Positions 50,201 through 55,945 are shown, counted from the stretch's first letter. The stretch: DNA of 64,000 nt from Spirochaetia bacterium (GCA_900767955.1 CAAGBC010000022.1:62001-126000); one strand, 5' to 3'. Made by a program: numbers and translations. Notes: generated by a model from the sequence alone, not told the origin.

Positions 50201-52144
50201 GTTGAAGTTCAAGCTGTAGACCGTGGACAAGCAAGTTATACAGGAAATGCTCTAACATATACTTCAAATCCTGCATCAACACAAGCTCCTGATGATACAA
50301 AATCATCATACCAAGTTGACGTTGTACCTTACATTACAAATATTAGCCGCAACAAAGAATACTCAACAAAGCGTGCAAGAAGTGGAGCAATCCCTCTATT
50401 ACGCAACGAAGAAGTAAACATTCTTGAAGGATTTAATATTGATGTTGAAGTTCCTACAAATAAAACTCTTGATGAGTTAATTTATTTAGCAATAACAAAA
50501 GATACAGCAGGTTCTGAGCATGTAAAAGACATGAGAGACCTTGCAAAATATAATGACTCTGGAGACCCAAATCCACCTGAAAATTCAGACAACATGATTA
50601 CTTTCCGAGTTTCCTCTAACGCAAAAGACGGCTATTTAAGTATGACCGTAAATGGTATTCCTGCATTGAATAACATAAACAAGAACAAAGCACGATACAA
50701 CCTAGACACAGAAACTTGGTCAGATAACCGCTTCGTAAGAATCTGGGATGATAATGATAAATTCGGAAATGAAGATTTAGCTAAAAACCCAGCATATCCA
50801 GCAATGTCTATGAGTGAAACTGGCGATCTATATGCATCATTTACAAACTACTCAAAACACAGTGTTTATTACACAAAAATTGATGATGAACCTATTCCTG
50901 TGTTTAGAGGATATGACTCCCCTGAAGAAACAACAATCTTAGTTACTGGTTCAAAAGTTAATGTTGCTTATTTAGGTAATTATCAGTCTGGTGGTAATCC
51001 TAACAACTGGACTCACAGTAGATCTGATGCTGGCGGATTACATTTATTTGACCCTTACTTATCAACATTAGATGAACTTGGTGATAATGCTTCTAAGTGG
51101 ACTGATTACGATGGTCACTATATGGCTCGTTTTGAATTGTTATATCATGATAAACAATTCCAACAGTTTAAAAATTTCAGACTTGCCAGAAAAGATTCTT
51201 CTGCAAACGGTCGTATACATACTGCATATTATGACATTGATACAATGTCAATTCATTACTCAAATATCAGTATGAATATGACTAAAGTTGGAAATCAACT
51301 TTTTGAAGCATCTTGGGTCAATATTGACGGTGGATATGATGAACATGATACAGAAGCCATTAACGGAACACTAGATTCAAAAAAGAAGACTAGATTGGCA
51401 GATGAAGCCAAAAATATAAAACTTGAAAATGCTCAATTTACTGACGGATTAAAAAGAGCTTCTGCTACAGGTGAATATGTAGGAATTGATTTAACTAAAG
51501 ATAATCATTTACCTGTATTAGCTTATTTTGATTCCGAAAATAAAGTTATAAAACTTGCACGAGCAAATGCCGAAAATCCTAAAAAATCAGAGGGCGACTG
51601 GACTGTTCAGCGAGTTATAACAAACACAGCTGACCCTAACTACACAACATCAAATGGTAATTACATCGATATGCAAATTGATGATGAAGGTTATGTTCAT
51701 ATTGTATTTGTAAACGGTCGCGGTGAATTGATTTATGTAAAATCAACAAACATTCCAACTGAAGAAAATCCTTCATACGAATTCGGAAACAGTGTAGTTA
51801 TTGCAGAAAACTCTCCAATGAATCTTGATATTACAATCAGAGGAACAACACCATACATTGGATATTTATCAAGCTTAGGTTCTTGTGACGGATTAAATGT
51901 AGCTTTCCTTGATTATAATTTGAATTACAATAATGACGATAATCCAGAACCAGATGGTGCATGGGAAACAATATCTGCCCCACTTACACATCCAGTTTCT
52001 AACCATAAAGCAACTGTTGAAGTTCATCCAAATCCAACAAGTAGCGACGCCTGGGGAGAATCAGCACACGCTTACTACAGCTCTGGATACTACCGCGTTG
52101 CTTACTACATAGGTAACGGCGAAGGCCACCAAAAGCCACAATGA
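41228..52144 (+). CDS. Giant Ig-like-repeat surface lipoprotein C
   Basis: 3,638 residues, the longest of the three. The start at 41228 has GAGGT upstream; a TTG four codons earlier overlaps that site. A signal ends in GTIISC, then EVGLGSSVDTQPP. The cap has the Ig-like unit ending KIDNTAPL and NGTYTKDN ... LNPENNPYFEIDG. The stalk runs to about residue 2,480, some 430 residues longer than in A and B, with junctions such as LDKTAPTI, VDTVAPVI and MDNTAPTVNI. The C-terminal block holds RIGGLCKIDNVDY (about 2,524), QPRIAGVKFGTD (about 2,648), GHIELEEDL (about 2,840), VDVVPYITNISRN (about 3,029) and WSDNRFVRIWD (about 3,164). Its propeller-like end (AYFDSENKVIKLARAN, then HIVFVNGRGELIYVKS and YYRVAYYIGNGEGH) closely matches A. 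No catalytic motif is seen. It is followed by a strong terminator. Confidence 0.88.
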   Translation: MFIKNLFKNKISILSSLIAVLLMIGTIISCEVGLGSSVDTQPPTVSVNTPTADYIIRDAFTMEGACSDEQGLHQITVSLRNTHTSKIYPSAETPFVATINKEQTNWECLIDPLSADLPIPDGSYEATVIATDKAGRKTIATKSFKIDNTAPLLILTRPSTKLNEQGKIDSSATDTYGQELTITGQVADDNNVDLMEIEVYDDKNNKITTVPLANVPPTIDLTVATWQDENYNLIYGKDKEGTKYYYCKVTVHDEARKIPFDENDKGNTLSYYYYNDDIYTDLLSTYKATEVYKILNGTYTKDNIKYFKDKNLSDEEISKKVTEVKSVLSKSQNQTVAGTFSLNPENNPYFEIDGYKEIHSDSLEQIFTTLRDENLFTNGNPLNISILVGLDQAPIIEDSIGIRLNKIEFINNEYKIDTENPIWYIKPAAQATTENDKACRELLTKVGSNYKVSLKLTSFVEELINDNTGKKYILPTVKVNNAYLVTVVGKDKNGTEFVESFNQGLFLESRGNPPKIKITEPSGATVYLKKDSSVSIKGSVECEDFTTVNIYVNDELIKTPEATWTSSVDNPSVDLNGEGTGNWGTLTVSPEAFNQTESKEYYITVKATSGSKESEKELTIYYDVEGPVIDIYSVSPKVTFADSNGIVRSDNVNGIFEINARIADAFNRVDTTVNKPKLNIYKGNNTLPENLLYTTTADTANTTWTVNTTEDKFADIDNTEITIEVVATDEPGNIAKKTEVVYLNQASDKPVIELTNKLVSGIVDEKDYSGNSYPNGGTENIIMAEAPLSAKITDDDEIEQVEVTIKLNGLSDENNTTKTVYPKAEINSNPWPLSHTAPKDVGTYLAEIKVTDKNGITSEITKFWFKIDAGAPTVNITLGDYYGTTNQIIPVTGTVKGFGGLVIYKNYNKETSVKEKITGQQPNETDISFIFEDDFKVTQTTEGKYTQTYTVIDSNNRTGTGSLDYIVDLNPPEIAFALQIPLEGISSTDYRFSGATKDFANEFTSGVESVFYQIIKADAASPTVESDGWSKITATTTWSFYQKFKEATAPQEAEGLPEGSYKLYVFAKDKAGNASEINSTSFDVDLNKPTVDLFFNGTSKADNAVEKTNKNYEFAFSVSDTCKLNANPYELTIIKDEKTLSQGTDYSVSQADANGKYKVTLTNSADGNYVFKVKGLDWKNKDTIKTLNITLDKTAPTIEVISPATDEWQTSHTISIKGTAEDASGVTSITAKDSQGNSINVTGTTSWTVKDIQTVEGESTYTFSAKDTLGNTSSNKTFVLKVDHNDPEISQVTITKAGEAAESIENNASIMTNKNFTLSGKVSDSYKLANFVLSITDGTQTKTPNVTITKQNSQNWNWSKTFALDTDSLTDGIWTITVTATDTSGKTAIAKYKVTVDTVAPVITKPTLTFDTENRDGWFNKNAGTISGSVTDGTSKIANVSYLVTNERFYIDENNAHNQLTSQTFDNTLSISNNNYSKKHSFAEGINYVYIKAEDNAGNVSYYGQNGDVTCQIDTNAPQIIFEQPANGSMISQNIPVSYRIKFQDEGSGFLETSTATVKLMDESNAVYSYTGKIINSVVEQTIPTANLENISTDTPKITVNVTDKAGNTTESALSLAMDNTAPTVNIANPAAETVNGKVNVNGTASDNVGLAKVQIYRTKLAGETTDATINSKEYKLLNEFEGVNGYNWNLGQIDTSTSPYTDGAKIEFLIKAIDTAGNEVTSSKTVTIDQDADRPIVKFSNLNLAGMNSSSSVWNKQETIYGTITDDDGIKSLYISSDAGQNWGENLYKDGAWEYTFQSDGNITLLFKVVDSEGTEFVSTSGSGMSKSPKLIDSQATPNKFGYKVGNAYPNDSNTKIYLVVDTQNPIFKAVYYNKEYNQNEELVYPLPNNTNWKIDTSINTDLFGGPQSKFYLYVVASDANGINSIDATLDSDSSKVTIVKTKSIEIPEGNGTTKGTIAIISVDTSSDSNWKKIEIATSDKSGRENKLNYSIQLDNSSPIIKFTSHAQKAQVYGSSLVTVRGNADDVQDLYLKVTDSSATPDVLDLSTWTKFNEYTSPSAWAIEFDGESPINIAGSTEFKAKSLNKYYDDLFDPNSDDKNADSKSMYIWVYGIDSLGNKNTPVYLELSVNPAGDKPTIEFSYPENRNIVGGTVRVTGSSKVADATASVESVWLQIDPSYEESEFNSNWETELSALITDDSGNYITDYEVQDAGGTIGRGIKASGSTTSWNLPINTAGEFNNADGSNRKIAIKAYAVSSSGKTSESATVYFEIDPKAPVIGSRTPLELVQYANGASSGTVVRRQKYTANMWIAGRWYLTGSIEDDSGIKEIKLNGTNIINDNSKLSVDYDNPPSSGTHKNFQINIPVGETTGFGSKTYVLWAQEGSEENKDTGNIEIRLNYDNQVPDFVTTGLTPSGNTIEQSNNTYTLSGTFAEPSSASGNQSGFGRIAMFFTRTVKEGNENKTYVIDPMISKGNGQKNRYSTSDFEQDSNGLYWRTYNITNIAGNEITLNEEPHKNVRIGGLCKIDNVDYLIQKVEGSTVTIVGTITTNATVAKFAVAQIIDNLTIENGTTQAYDETISSPIARDDGDQMVEGISNSGTTYNWTVSINSSLIYDGPININFVAFDAAGNAIKNTYSGIVSNNQPRIAGVKFGTDENGNGSVEENELNKGWSGIYANVSSSIPAGYITMTQKATSLSIPEDLNTSALKIKGKTVVKPEIVGGNSGLGYTYSVGTYSTETTTDLSNEHSDSNDIRDDLDIAITVEDFIKNNISEGAQTFTFNIWDKTEGLTYGTNSQKAQIKINMNVAVQDTESPKAGLRQFYWNSETDNSLYQNSRANGHIELEEDLTVTFMTALDALNQEASNDSKKNKTLDTAIISKVKDTDPKVSGKITFHGIATDNTLLKAINVKIPGLTIDSEGNDIFVNVATRNNSGVWQSTGTLENNGWAFEIQKDASGNPQETFSQETGHTVHFLLHWDTAKIQSTVATDVIVEVQAVDRGQASYTGNALTYTSNPASTQAPDDTKSSYQVDVVPYITNISRNKEYSTKRARSGAIPLLRNEEVNILEGFNIDVEVPTNKTLDELIYLAITKDTAGSEHVKDMRDLAKYNDSGDPNPPENSDNMITFRVSSNAKDGYLSMTVNGIPALNNINKNKARYNLDTETWSDNRFVRIWDDNDKFGNEDLAKNPAYPAMSMSETGDLYASFTNYSKHSVYYTKIDDEPIPVFRGYDSPEETTILVTGSKVNVAYLGNYQSGGNPNNWTHSRSDAGGLHLFDPYLSTLDELGDNASKWTDYDGHYMARFELLYHDKQFQQFKNFRLARKDSSANGRIHTAYYDIDTMSIHYSNISMNMTKVGNQLFEASWVNIDGGYDEHDTEAINGTLDSKKKTRLADEAKNIKLENAQFTDGLKRASATGEYVGIDLTKDNHLPVLAYFDSENKVIKLARANAENPKKSEGDWTVQRVITNTADPNYTTSNGNYIDMQIDDEGYVHIVFVNGRGELIYVKSTNIPTEENPSYEFGNSVVIAENSPMNLDITIRGTTPYIGYLSSLGSCDGLNVAFLDYNLNYNNDDNPEPDGAWETISAPLTHPVSNHKATVEVHPNPTSSDAWGESAHAYYSSGYYRVAYYIGNGEGHQKPQ

Positions 52145-52161
52145 TAATATACTGAACTGTC

Positions 52162-52197
52162 GGGCTGTCTCATAGTTTTGGGACAGCCCATTTTTTT
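52162..52197 (+). terminator. Rho-independent terminator of giant gene C
   Basis: GGGCTGTC (52162-52169) pairs with GACAGCCC (52182-52189), followed by A and seven T residues. Confidence 0.92.
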
Positions 52198-52201
52198 GCA
52201 T

Positions 52202-52233
52202 AAAAAAAAGCACCCAACCTAATGAAGTGCTTT
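52202..52233 (-). terminator. Terminator of the tRNA gene
   Basis: On the minus strand AAAGCAC pairs with GTGCTTT, followed directly by a T-run, starting two bases after the tRNA 3' end. Confidence 0.85.
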
Positions 52234-52234
52234 C

Positions 52235-52307
52235 TGGGCCATCTTGGACTTGAACCAAGGACCAAAGGATTATGAGTCCTCTGCTCTAACCACTGAGCTA
52301 ATGGCCC
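52235..52307 (-). tRNA. tRNA with CAU anticodon (tRNA-Ile2 more likely than elongator tRNA-Met)
   Basis: 73 nt with all four arms paired: acceptor GGGCCAT/ATGGCCC, D stem GCTC/GAGC, anticodon stem GAGGA/TCCTT with loop CTCATAA, and T arm CTTGG-TTCAAGT-CCAAG. The 3' CCA is not encoded. The body (TTAGCTCAGTGGTTAGAGCA and TTGGTC in the variable region) resembles bacterial tRNA-Ile2, whose CAU is changed to lysidine-AU by TilS, more than elongator tRNA-Met. Automatic tools may call it Met. Confidence 0.9.
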
Positions 52308-52322
52308 GATTTGATGTGCACA

Positions 52323-52351
52323 AGATTAACATAAATAAGGGTTTTAGGCAA
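52323..52351 (-). promoter_or_regulatory. Promoter of the tRNA gene
   Basis: On the minus strand TTGCCT (52346-52351) and TAATCT (52323-52328) are 17 bp apart, ending 15 bp before the tRNA 5' end. Confidence 0.6.
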
Positions 52352-52448
52352 GAGTTGTAAAAGAAGTTTATAATACTGAACACTAGGATTAAGTAATGTA
52401 TTGGATAAAGGAGTATAATTTTCAACATTAATTTGATAGCCATCTTCA

Positions 52449-52546
52449 GTGACAATTTATCACGGACTGCTGATAATAAAACTCTTCGCTTCCTTTACCA
52501 TTCTTGATGCATCTACAAGAGCTTTTGTTTTTCTGCCATTAGAAAT
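52449..52546 (-). pseudogene. Relic of a second DUF4143 ATPase gene (3' scrap)
   Basis: 52472-52546 read leftward gives ISNGRKTKALVDASRMVKEA then KSFII, matching residues of the intact ATPase near its C-terminus (ISNDRETKALVDASKTVKEA, KDFII). Nucleotide identity is high. The relic stops there: the last codons and stop are missing, and within ten bases comes GTGATAAATTGTCAC (52449-52463), the same element found 40 bp beyond the intact gene's stop. A 3' deletion of a duplicated copy explains this. Between the tRNA promoter and this point I see no gene. Confidence 0.8.
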
Positions 52547-52657
52547 CTAAAAAGATAAAACTGTCTCGAAGAAGAAGACCAGAAATTCATTGATAATTAT
52601 ATAACTACCAAACTTGAGCTCCGACAGCTAAAACCGAAAAGGAAATGAAAGACCAAT

Positions 52658-52696
52658 AAAAAAAAAGACTGCACACGCTTTTTCGCATATACAGTC
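52658..52696 (-). terminator. Terminator of the AbiE-like unit
   Basis: On the minus strand GACTGTATATGC pairs with GCGTGTGCAGTC over 12 positions (three G-U), with a six-base loop and nine T residues. It lies 21 bp past the stop of the toxin relic and has outlived the toxin. Confidence 0.85.
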
Positions 52697-52716
52697 CATT
52701 TTGAAAATCTCATGTC

Positions 52717-52912
52717 TTAAACACCAAAAATAGTTTTATAACGCTGAAGAATACTTTCTTTTGTTATTTTTATATTTAGATTTTTCAAATCAACAGTTTC
52801 AGTTTCCATCTTTTTGCAAAAATCTACAACATCAGATTTTACTTCTTAAAACATATTGATTTTCAAAACCATTAAAATATTCCTTAAATTTCTCAAGACC
52901 ATGTGTTAGCAT
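52717..52912 (-). pseudogene. AbiEii-type nucleotidyltransferase toxin gene with large internal deletion
   Basis: The start is intact: GGAG seven bases before ATG (52912), overlapping the end of the upstream regulator gene by 20 bp. It encodes MLTHGLEKFKEYFNGFENQY then VL, like the N-terminus of AbiEii/AbiGii-type toxins of such pairs. The frame then runs into a stop after four codons. In another frame the DNA continues as VKSDVVDFCKKMETETVDLK then NLNIKITKESILQRYKTIFG and V-stop, like the C-terminus of the same family. The middle, which would carry the GSxDxD nucleotidyltransferase site, is gone. Only about 65 of the usual 250-300 codons remain. Confidence 0.75.
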
Positions 52913-53816
52913 TACTATCTCCAATTGCTTTAGCAATTAATTTTTTATTTTCTTTGCTGATTCTTGCATCTGTAGAATTTTTAAGTGATAAATACACAGA
53001 TATTGAATCATTTGTTTCTTCTAAACAAACTAACTTCGGGTTATATTTCCATATTTCAATTCTTGCTTGTCTAGAAACATCTGTCAGTTCATTAGTTGCT
53101 GTCTTAAAATCTGTAAACTTTCCGTAAAAAGCCCATGTATCTAATTCTTCTTTTCCAAGCATAGAAAACATAGAAAGATAGGTCTCTCCAGAAGGCAATA
53201 ATTCCTTGTTATTTAGTTCTTCTTTGTCTATGTAAAAAAAGTTTTTAACAGGATTTATCAAATATGGTTCAATCTTATTGAATAATTCCTCTTTATCCTT
53301 AACTTTGGTTACAAGAAGATTAGAATTTGTTATAGTGCCTTTTTTTATTTCAAATAATCCTGTCGCCACTAACTGTCGCAAAGCTCTTGTTGTTGACATT
53401 TCTGAAAATTGAAGTTTTTTTGCAAAACTTGCAACTGCCAATGCCTCAGAATTTTGCTTAAAAAAATTGATAAATACCAACTGTGCTGCTGGTGTCAATT
53501 GTGATACTGCTTCAGTTTTAGTTTTGTTTTTTTCTTGCAAATATATAGCCATAAATGGCAAATATATTTGGTTGTTTGTTACAACAAAAGGTATATGATT
53601 TTCCAAAAAACTTTTTTTTCGTGTTTCTGAAATATCATTCAACAGCAAAGACACAAAACATCCTGACAAAGATTGCATTTTTTCCAAATGTTTCTTCAGC
53701 GCCTTTACATTACTTAATGTTTCTCTTGGTGTAATAAATAAAACCTTAACGCCATCTAAACTAATTGGTTGAATTTCGTAAAGATCCAAATATAAAGGCA
53801 GAATAATTTTATCCAA
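52893..53816 (-). CDS. Winged-helix regulator / antitoxin-like partner of the AbiEii relic (AbiEi-like)
   Basis: 307 residues from a TTG at 53816 that lacks a ribosome site. A winged-helix region is visible at about 106-170 (LTPAAQLVFINFFKQNSEAL, then SEMSTTRALRQLVATGLFEI). The C-terminal part (LSMFSMLGKEELDTWAFYGK) fits regulators found directly upstream of AbiEii-type toxins. The frame stays open for 30 codons upstream (to about 53906), reading plausible protein (LNYINEVLNINCSQIDIPLD), but has no ATG, so the original start may have been lost by mutation. It would be the DNA-binding antitoxin of a type IV pair. The toxin beside it is destroyed, so it is an orphan at best. Confidence 0.65.
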   Translation of the reverse strand: MDKIILPLYLDLYEIQPISLDGVKVLFITPRETLSNVKALKKHLEKMQSLSGCFVSLLLNDISETRKKSFLENHIPFVVTNNQIYLPFMAIYLQEKNKTKTEAVSQLTPAAQLVFINFFKQNSEALAVASFAKKLQFSEMSTTRALRQLVATGLFEIKKGTITNSNLLVTKVKDKEELFNKIEPYLINPVKNFFYIDKEELNNKELLPSGETYLSMFSMLGKEELDTWAFYGKFTDFKTATNELTDVSRQARIEIWKYNPKLVCLEETNDSISVYLSLKNSTDARISKENKKLIAKAIGDSNANTWS

Positions 53817-53882
53817 AGGTATATCTATTTGAGAACAATTAATATTTAATACTTCATTAATATAATTTAATATCTTAATATC

Positions 53883-53909
53883 TAATTTAACATTACTAAT
53901 GTTAAATTA
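53883..53909. promoter_or_regulatory. Perfect 27-bp palindrome, probable operator of the AbiEi-like gene
   Basis: TAATTTAACATTA-C-TAATGTTAAATTA has 13-bp perfect arms around one base. A further half-site, TGTTAAATTA, occurs at 53920-53929, and a similar TAATTTAATA at about 53864. It sits about 70-90 bp upstream of the assigned start, where an autorepressing antitoxin such as AbiEi would bind. Confidence 0.7.
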
Positions 53910-53949
53910 CAATACTTTATGTTAAATTAACTTTTATATTTTTCTAAGC

Positions 53950-53967
53950 TTGTGACAATTTATCACA
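53950..53967. repeat. Quasi-palindromic TGTGA-N7-TCACA element, intact-gene copy
   Basis: TGTGACAATTTATCACA lies beyond the stop of the DUF4143 ATPase and upstream of the AbiEi-like gene. The core GTGACAATTTATCAC recurs at 52449-52463 beside the ATPase relic. It resembles a CRP-type half-site pair with one extra central base. Function is not shown. Confidence 0.5.
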
Positions 53968-54001
53968 GACTTAGAATCAAACGGGTTAAGTTTATAAGCT
54001 T

Positions 54002-55261
54002 TTAGTTTCTAATCAACCATTTCCAAACAGGAATCACTTGAATTTTTACACCATCCACAATTAATTCTTTTTCTTCTTCCCAGGTGATGATTATAAAGTC
54101 CTTCGCTTCCTTTACTGTTTTTGATGCATCTACAAGAGCTTTTGTTTCTCTGTCATTAGAAATATTTATAACCGAATAAGCAACTTGTATAACTTCGCCT
54201 GTTTCTTCAACAAAGAAATCTGCATCAAGATTCTGGCTTTTAAGATAATATACATTGTCTTTGTATTTATTCCAAAGATTGATAGCTACAAGATTTTCAA
54301 GCAACTTTGGTTCTTCTTTACTTAAAAAGAGATTTAGCAAACCATTATCATTAAAATAATATTTTGGTGTAGTTTCTTTATCAACAAATTTGGAGAAATA
54401 ATTTCTAATTGCAAAAATCAAAAATGATAGCTGAGCATAACCGATATAATCAATTACTACATCTTTGCTGATGCTTACACCAATGGTCTTAAGGGTGTTA
54501 TGCAATTTTGAATAAGAAACTTCGTCTTTTACGGATTCAGCAATTTTTTTCATCAGAAGCCGTAAACCTGTATTATTTCTAATTCCATTTCTTGTAGCTA
54601 TATCTCCAAGGAGAATTTTCTGATAAATACTTGATACATATTCACGCTTATTTTTATATTCAAGGTTTTCTGGAAATCCTCCAAAATAAAAATAAGTTTC
54701 CATTTCACGTTTTATTTTTCCGCTGTCCTTGGTGGCATGAATTGCTTTATCTGAAAAATCAATATTTTTTGCTGACAGGTATTCTCTAAAGTTATACGGA
54801 GTCACATATTTTGTAAGATAACGACCGCCCAACCGGTTTTCAATTTCCGCTGAAAGCATTTTTGCATTACTTCCTGTTATAAAAACATGCTCTTTTGAAT
54901 CGGCTAAGCGACGTGCAAACTTTTCCCATCCGTCAATATTTTGAATTTCATCAAGGAAGAACCAGCCTTTGTTGTCACTCATTTCAGCCTGAACAGAAAG
55001 AATGTCATTAAAATCATTTACAGTGAATTCTGAAAGACGTTCATCTTCAAAATTAATATAAATTATCTGATTCCAATCTATGCCTTTTTCAATAAGATCC
55101 TGAACAATCTTGTATAATAAAGTTGATTTTCCAGCTCTACGTAGCCCAATAACTACGTAATTTGCATTAAGGTCAAACTCGTATTCACGAGGAACAATTT
55201 GAAAGTTCTTAATAATTTCGTGCTGATCATAAATAACAGATTTCAGTAAATCATGGTTCAT
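54002..55261 (-). CDS. AAA_14 / DUF4143 ATPase
   Basis: 419 residues from ATG at 55261 after GAGG; the longer in-frame extension has no ribosome site and would be translated from the operator region. The AAA_14 domain (about 1-190) has Walker A GLRRAGKST (about 38-46), Walker B FFLDEIQN (about 101) and sensor FITGSNAKML. The DUF4143 domain (about 200-380) includes KYYFNDNGLLNLFL, and a restriction-endonuclease-like end has LDADFFVEE and IQVAYSV. Such proteins are widespread in host-associated bacteria, of unsettled function, and often lie near toxin-antitoxin and mobile genes. A duplicated scrap lies 1.5 kb away. Confidence 0.88.
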   Translation of the reverse strand: MNHDLLKSVIYDQHEIIKNFQIVPREYEFDLNANYVVIGLRRAGKSTLLYKIVQDLIEKGIDWNQIIYINFEDERLSEFTVNDFNDILSVQAEMSDNKGWFFLDEIQNIDGWEKFARRLADSKEHVFITGSNAKMLSAEIENRLGGRYLTKYVTPYNFREYLSAKNIDFSDKAIHATKDSGKIKREMETYFYFGGFPENLEYKNKREYVSSIYQKILLGDIATRNGIRNNTGLRLLMKKIAESVKDEVSYSKLHNTLKTIGVSISKDVVIDYIGYAQLSFLIFAIRNYFSKFVDKETTPKYYFNDNGLLNLFLSKEEPKLLENLVAINLWNKYKDNVYYLKSQNLDADFFVEETGEVIQVAYSVINISNDRETKALVDASKTVKEAKDFIIITWEEEKELIVDGVKIQVIPVWKWLIRN

Positions 55262-55273
55262 AAACACCTCTAT

Positions 55274-55330
55274 GTCGATTATACACGACAAACAATATCT
55301 TATATTGTCGAGTATAATCGACAATATAAG
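55274..55330. promoter_or_regulatory. Tandem inverted repeats over the DUF4143 ATPase promoter
   Basis: CTTATATTGTCGA and TCGACAATATAAG (55299-55311 and 55318-55330) form a perfect 13-bp inverted repeat with a six-base centre. A second, shorter site TGTCG ... CGACA (55274-55290) shares the core TGTCGA-TTATAC-CGACA. A TATAAT hexamer on the minus strand (55279-55284) lies inside the second site. This looks like a two-operator repressed promoter. Confidence 0.7.
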
Positions 55331-55379
55331 ATGAGTCAATCTTAAAAAGATTTCCAGTTCCTTTTATAGCTCATGTTAA

Positions 55380-55672
55380 ACTTACAAATGGTTAAAAGAA
55401 GAAAATGAATTTACTCTTTCATTTCCAAAATATCCTTCTTCAAACTTTTCAAATGTCAGTGGCAGAATCGTAAGTGTTTCAAAAAATGCAAGTTATTCAA
55501 ATTGCGGTGAATCGTATTTTTTAGTAAAAGGAATTATAAACAACACAAGTTTTTATGATCGGCGTAATAAAAACAAAATTAACCTTATTCCAGGAATGAA
55601 AGCAACAGCAAGAGTTAAAGGACAAGATCCAAGCATTTTGGATTTATATAATTTGAGAGTAAAAAATAAAGG
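55380..55672 (+). pseudogene. C-terminal scrap of an HlyD-family (bacteriocin exporter) membrane-fusion protein
   Basis: The frame is open from just after a TAA at 55377 and has no start codon near it. It reads LKEENEFTLSFPKYPSSNFS, then GRIVSVSKNA, ESYFLVKGIINNTSFYDRR, and LIPGMKATARVKGQDPSILD. This matches the end of HlyD-type adaptor subunits of peptide/bacteriocin ABC exporters (beta-barrel, then the IxxGMxAxxxI strand). The N-terminal three-quarters, the ABC partner and the true C-terminus are absent; the frame runs on to 55820 without family resemblance. The 55673-55945 stretch holds nothing else I can support. Confidence 0.65.
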
Positions 55673-55945
55673 CTCCATCACCGCGCACTTAAGCACTTTG
55701 CAACAGAGCCAAGTTAAGAATAGCATACCTAATGTTATTAGGTCAACTATCTTATTCCAAACATGGAAAGTCAAAATCTCCAAAAGAACTGTAAATTGGT
55801 CTTGGAAAAATAATCCATGAGGAACCTGCTGGTGTTTTTTGTCAACAGTTGACTTTTGATTAACATTTCTAAAACCAGCAAGGTCATAAAAATATGTAAA
55901 TGCTTGTGTTATCAAAATTTACAATTTCGCGTCAAGTGTGACTAC

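Noticed and set aside
52566..52643. Rightward frame ending EEDQKFIDNYITTKLELRQL then KPKRK-stop
   Set aside because: It looks protein-like but is under 30 codons, has no start and matches nothing I recognise; possibly another gene scrap.
55262..55339. 26-codon upstream extension of the DUF4143 ATPase
   Set aside because: It runs through the promoter inverted repeats; the ATG at 55261 has GAGG.
55553..55915. Leftward 120-codon frame opposite the HlyD scrap
   Set aside because: TTG start, no ribosome site, no family resemblance, and antisense to sequence that reads as a protein fragment.
52310..55945. Prophage or insertion sequence as the cause of the decayed region
   Set aside because: No transposase, integrase, terminal repeats or phage genes could be read; only duplicated scraps and toxin-antitoxin remains are visible.
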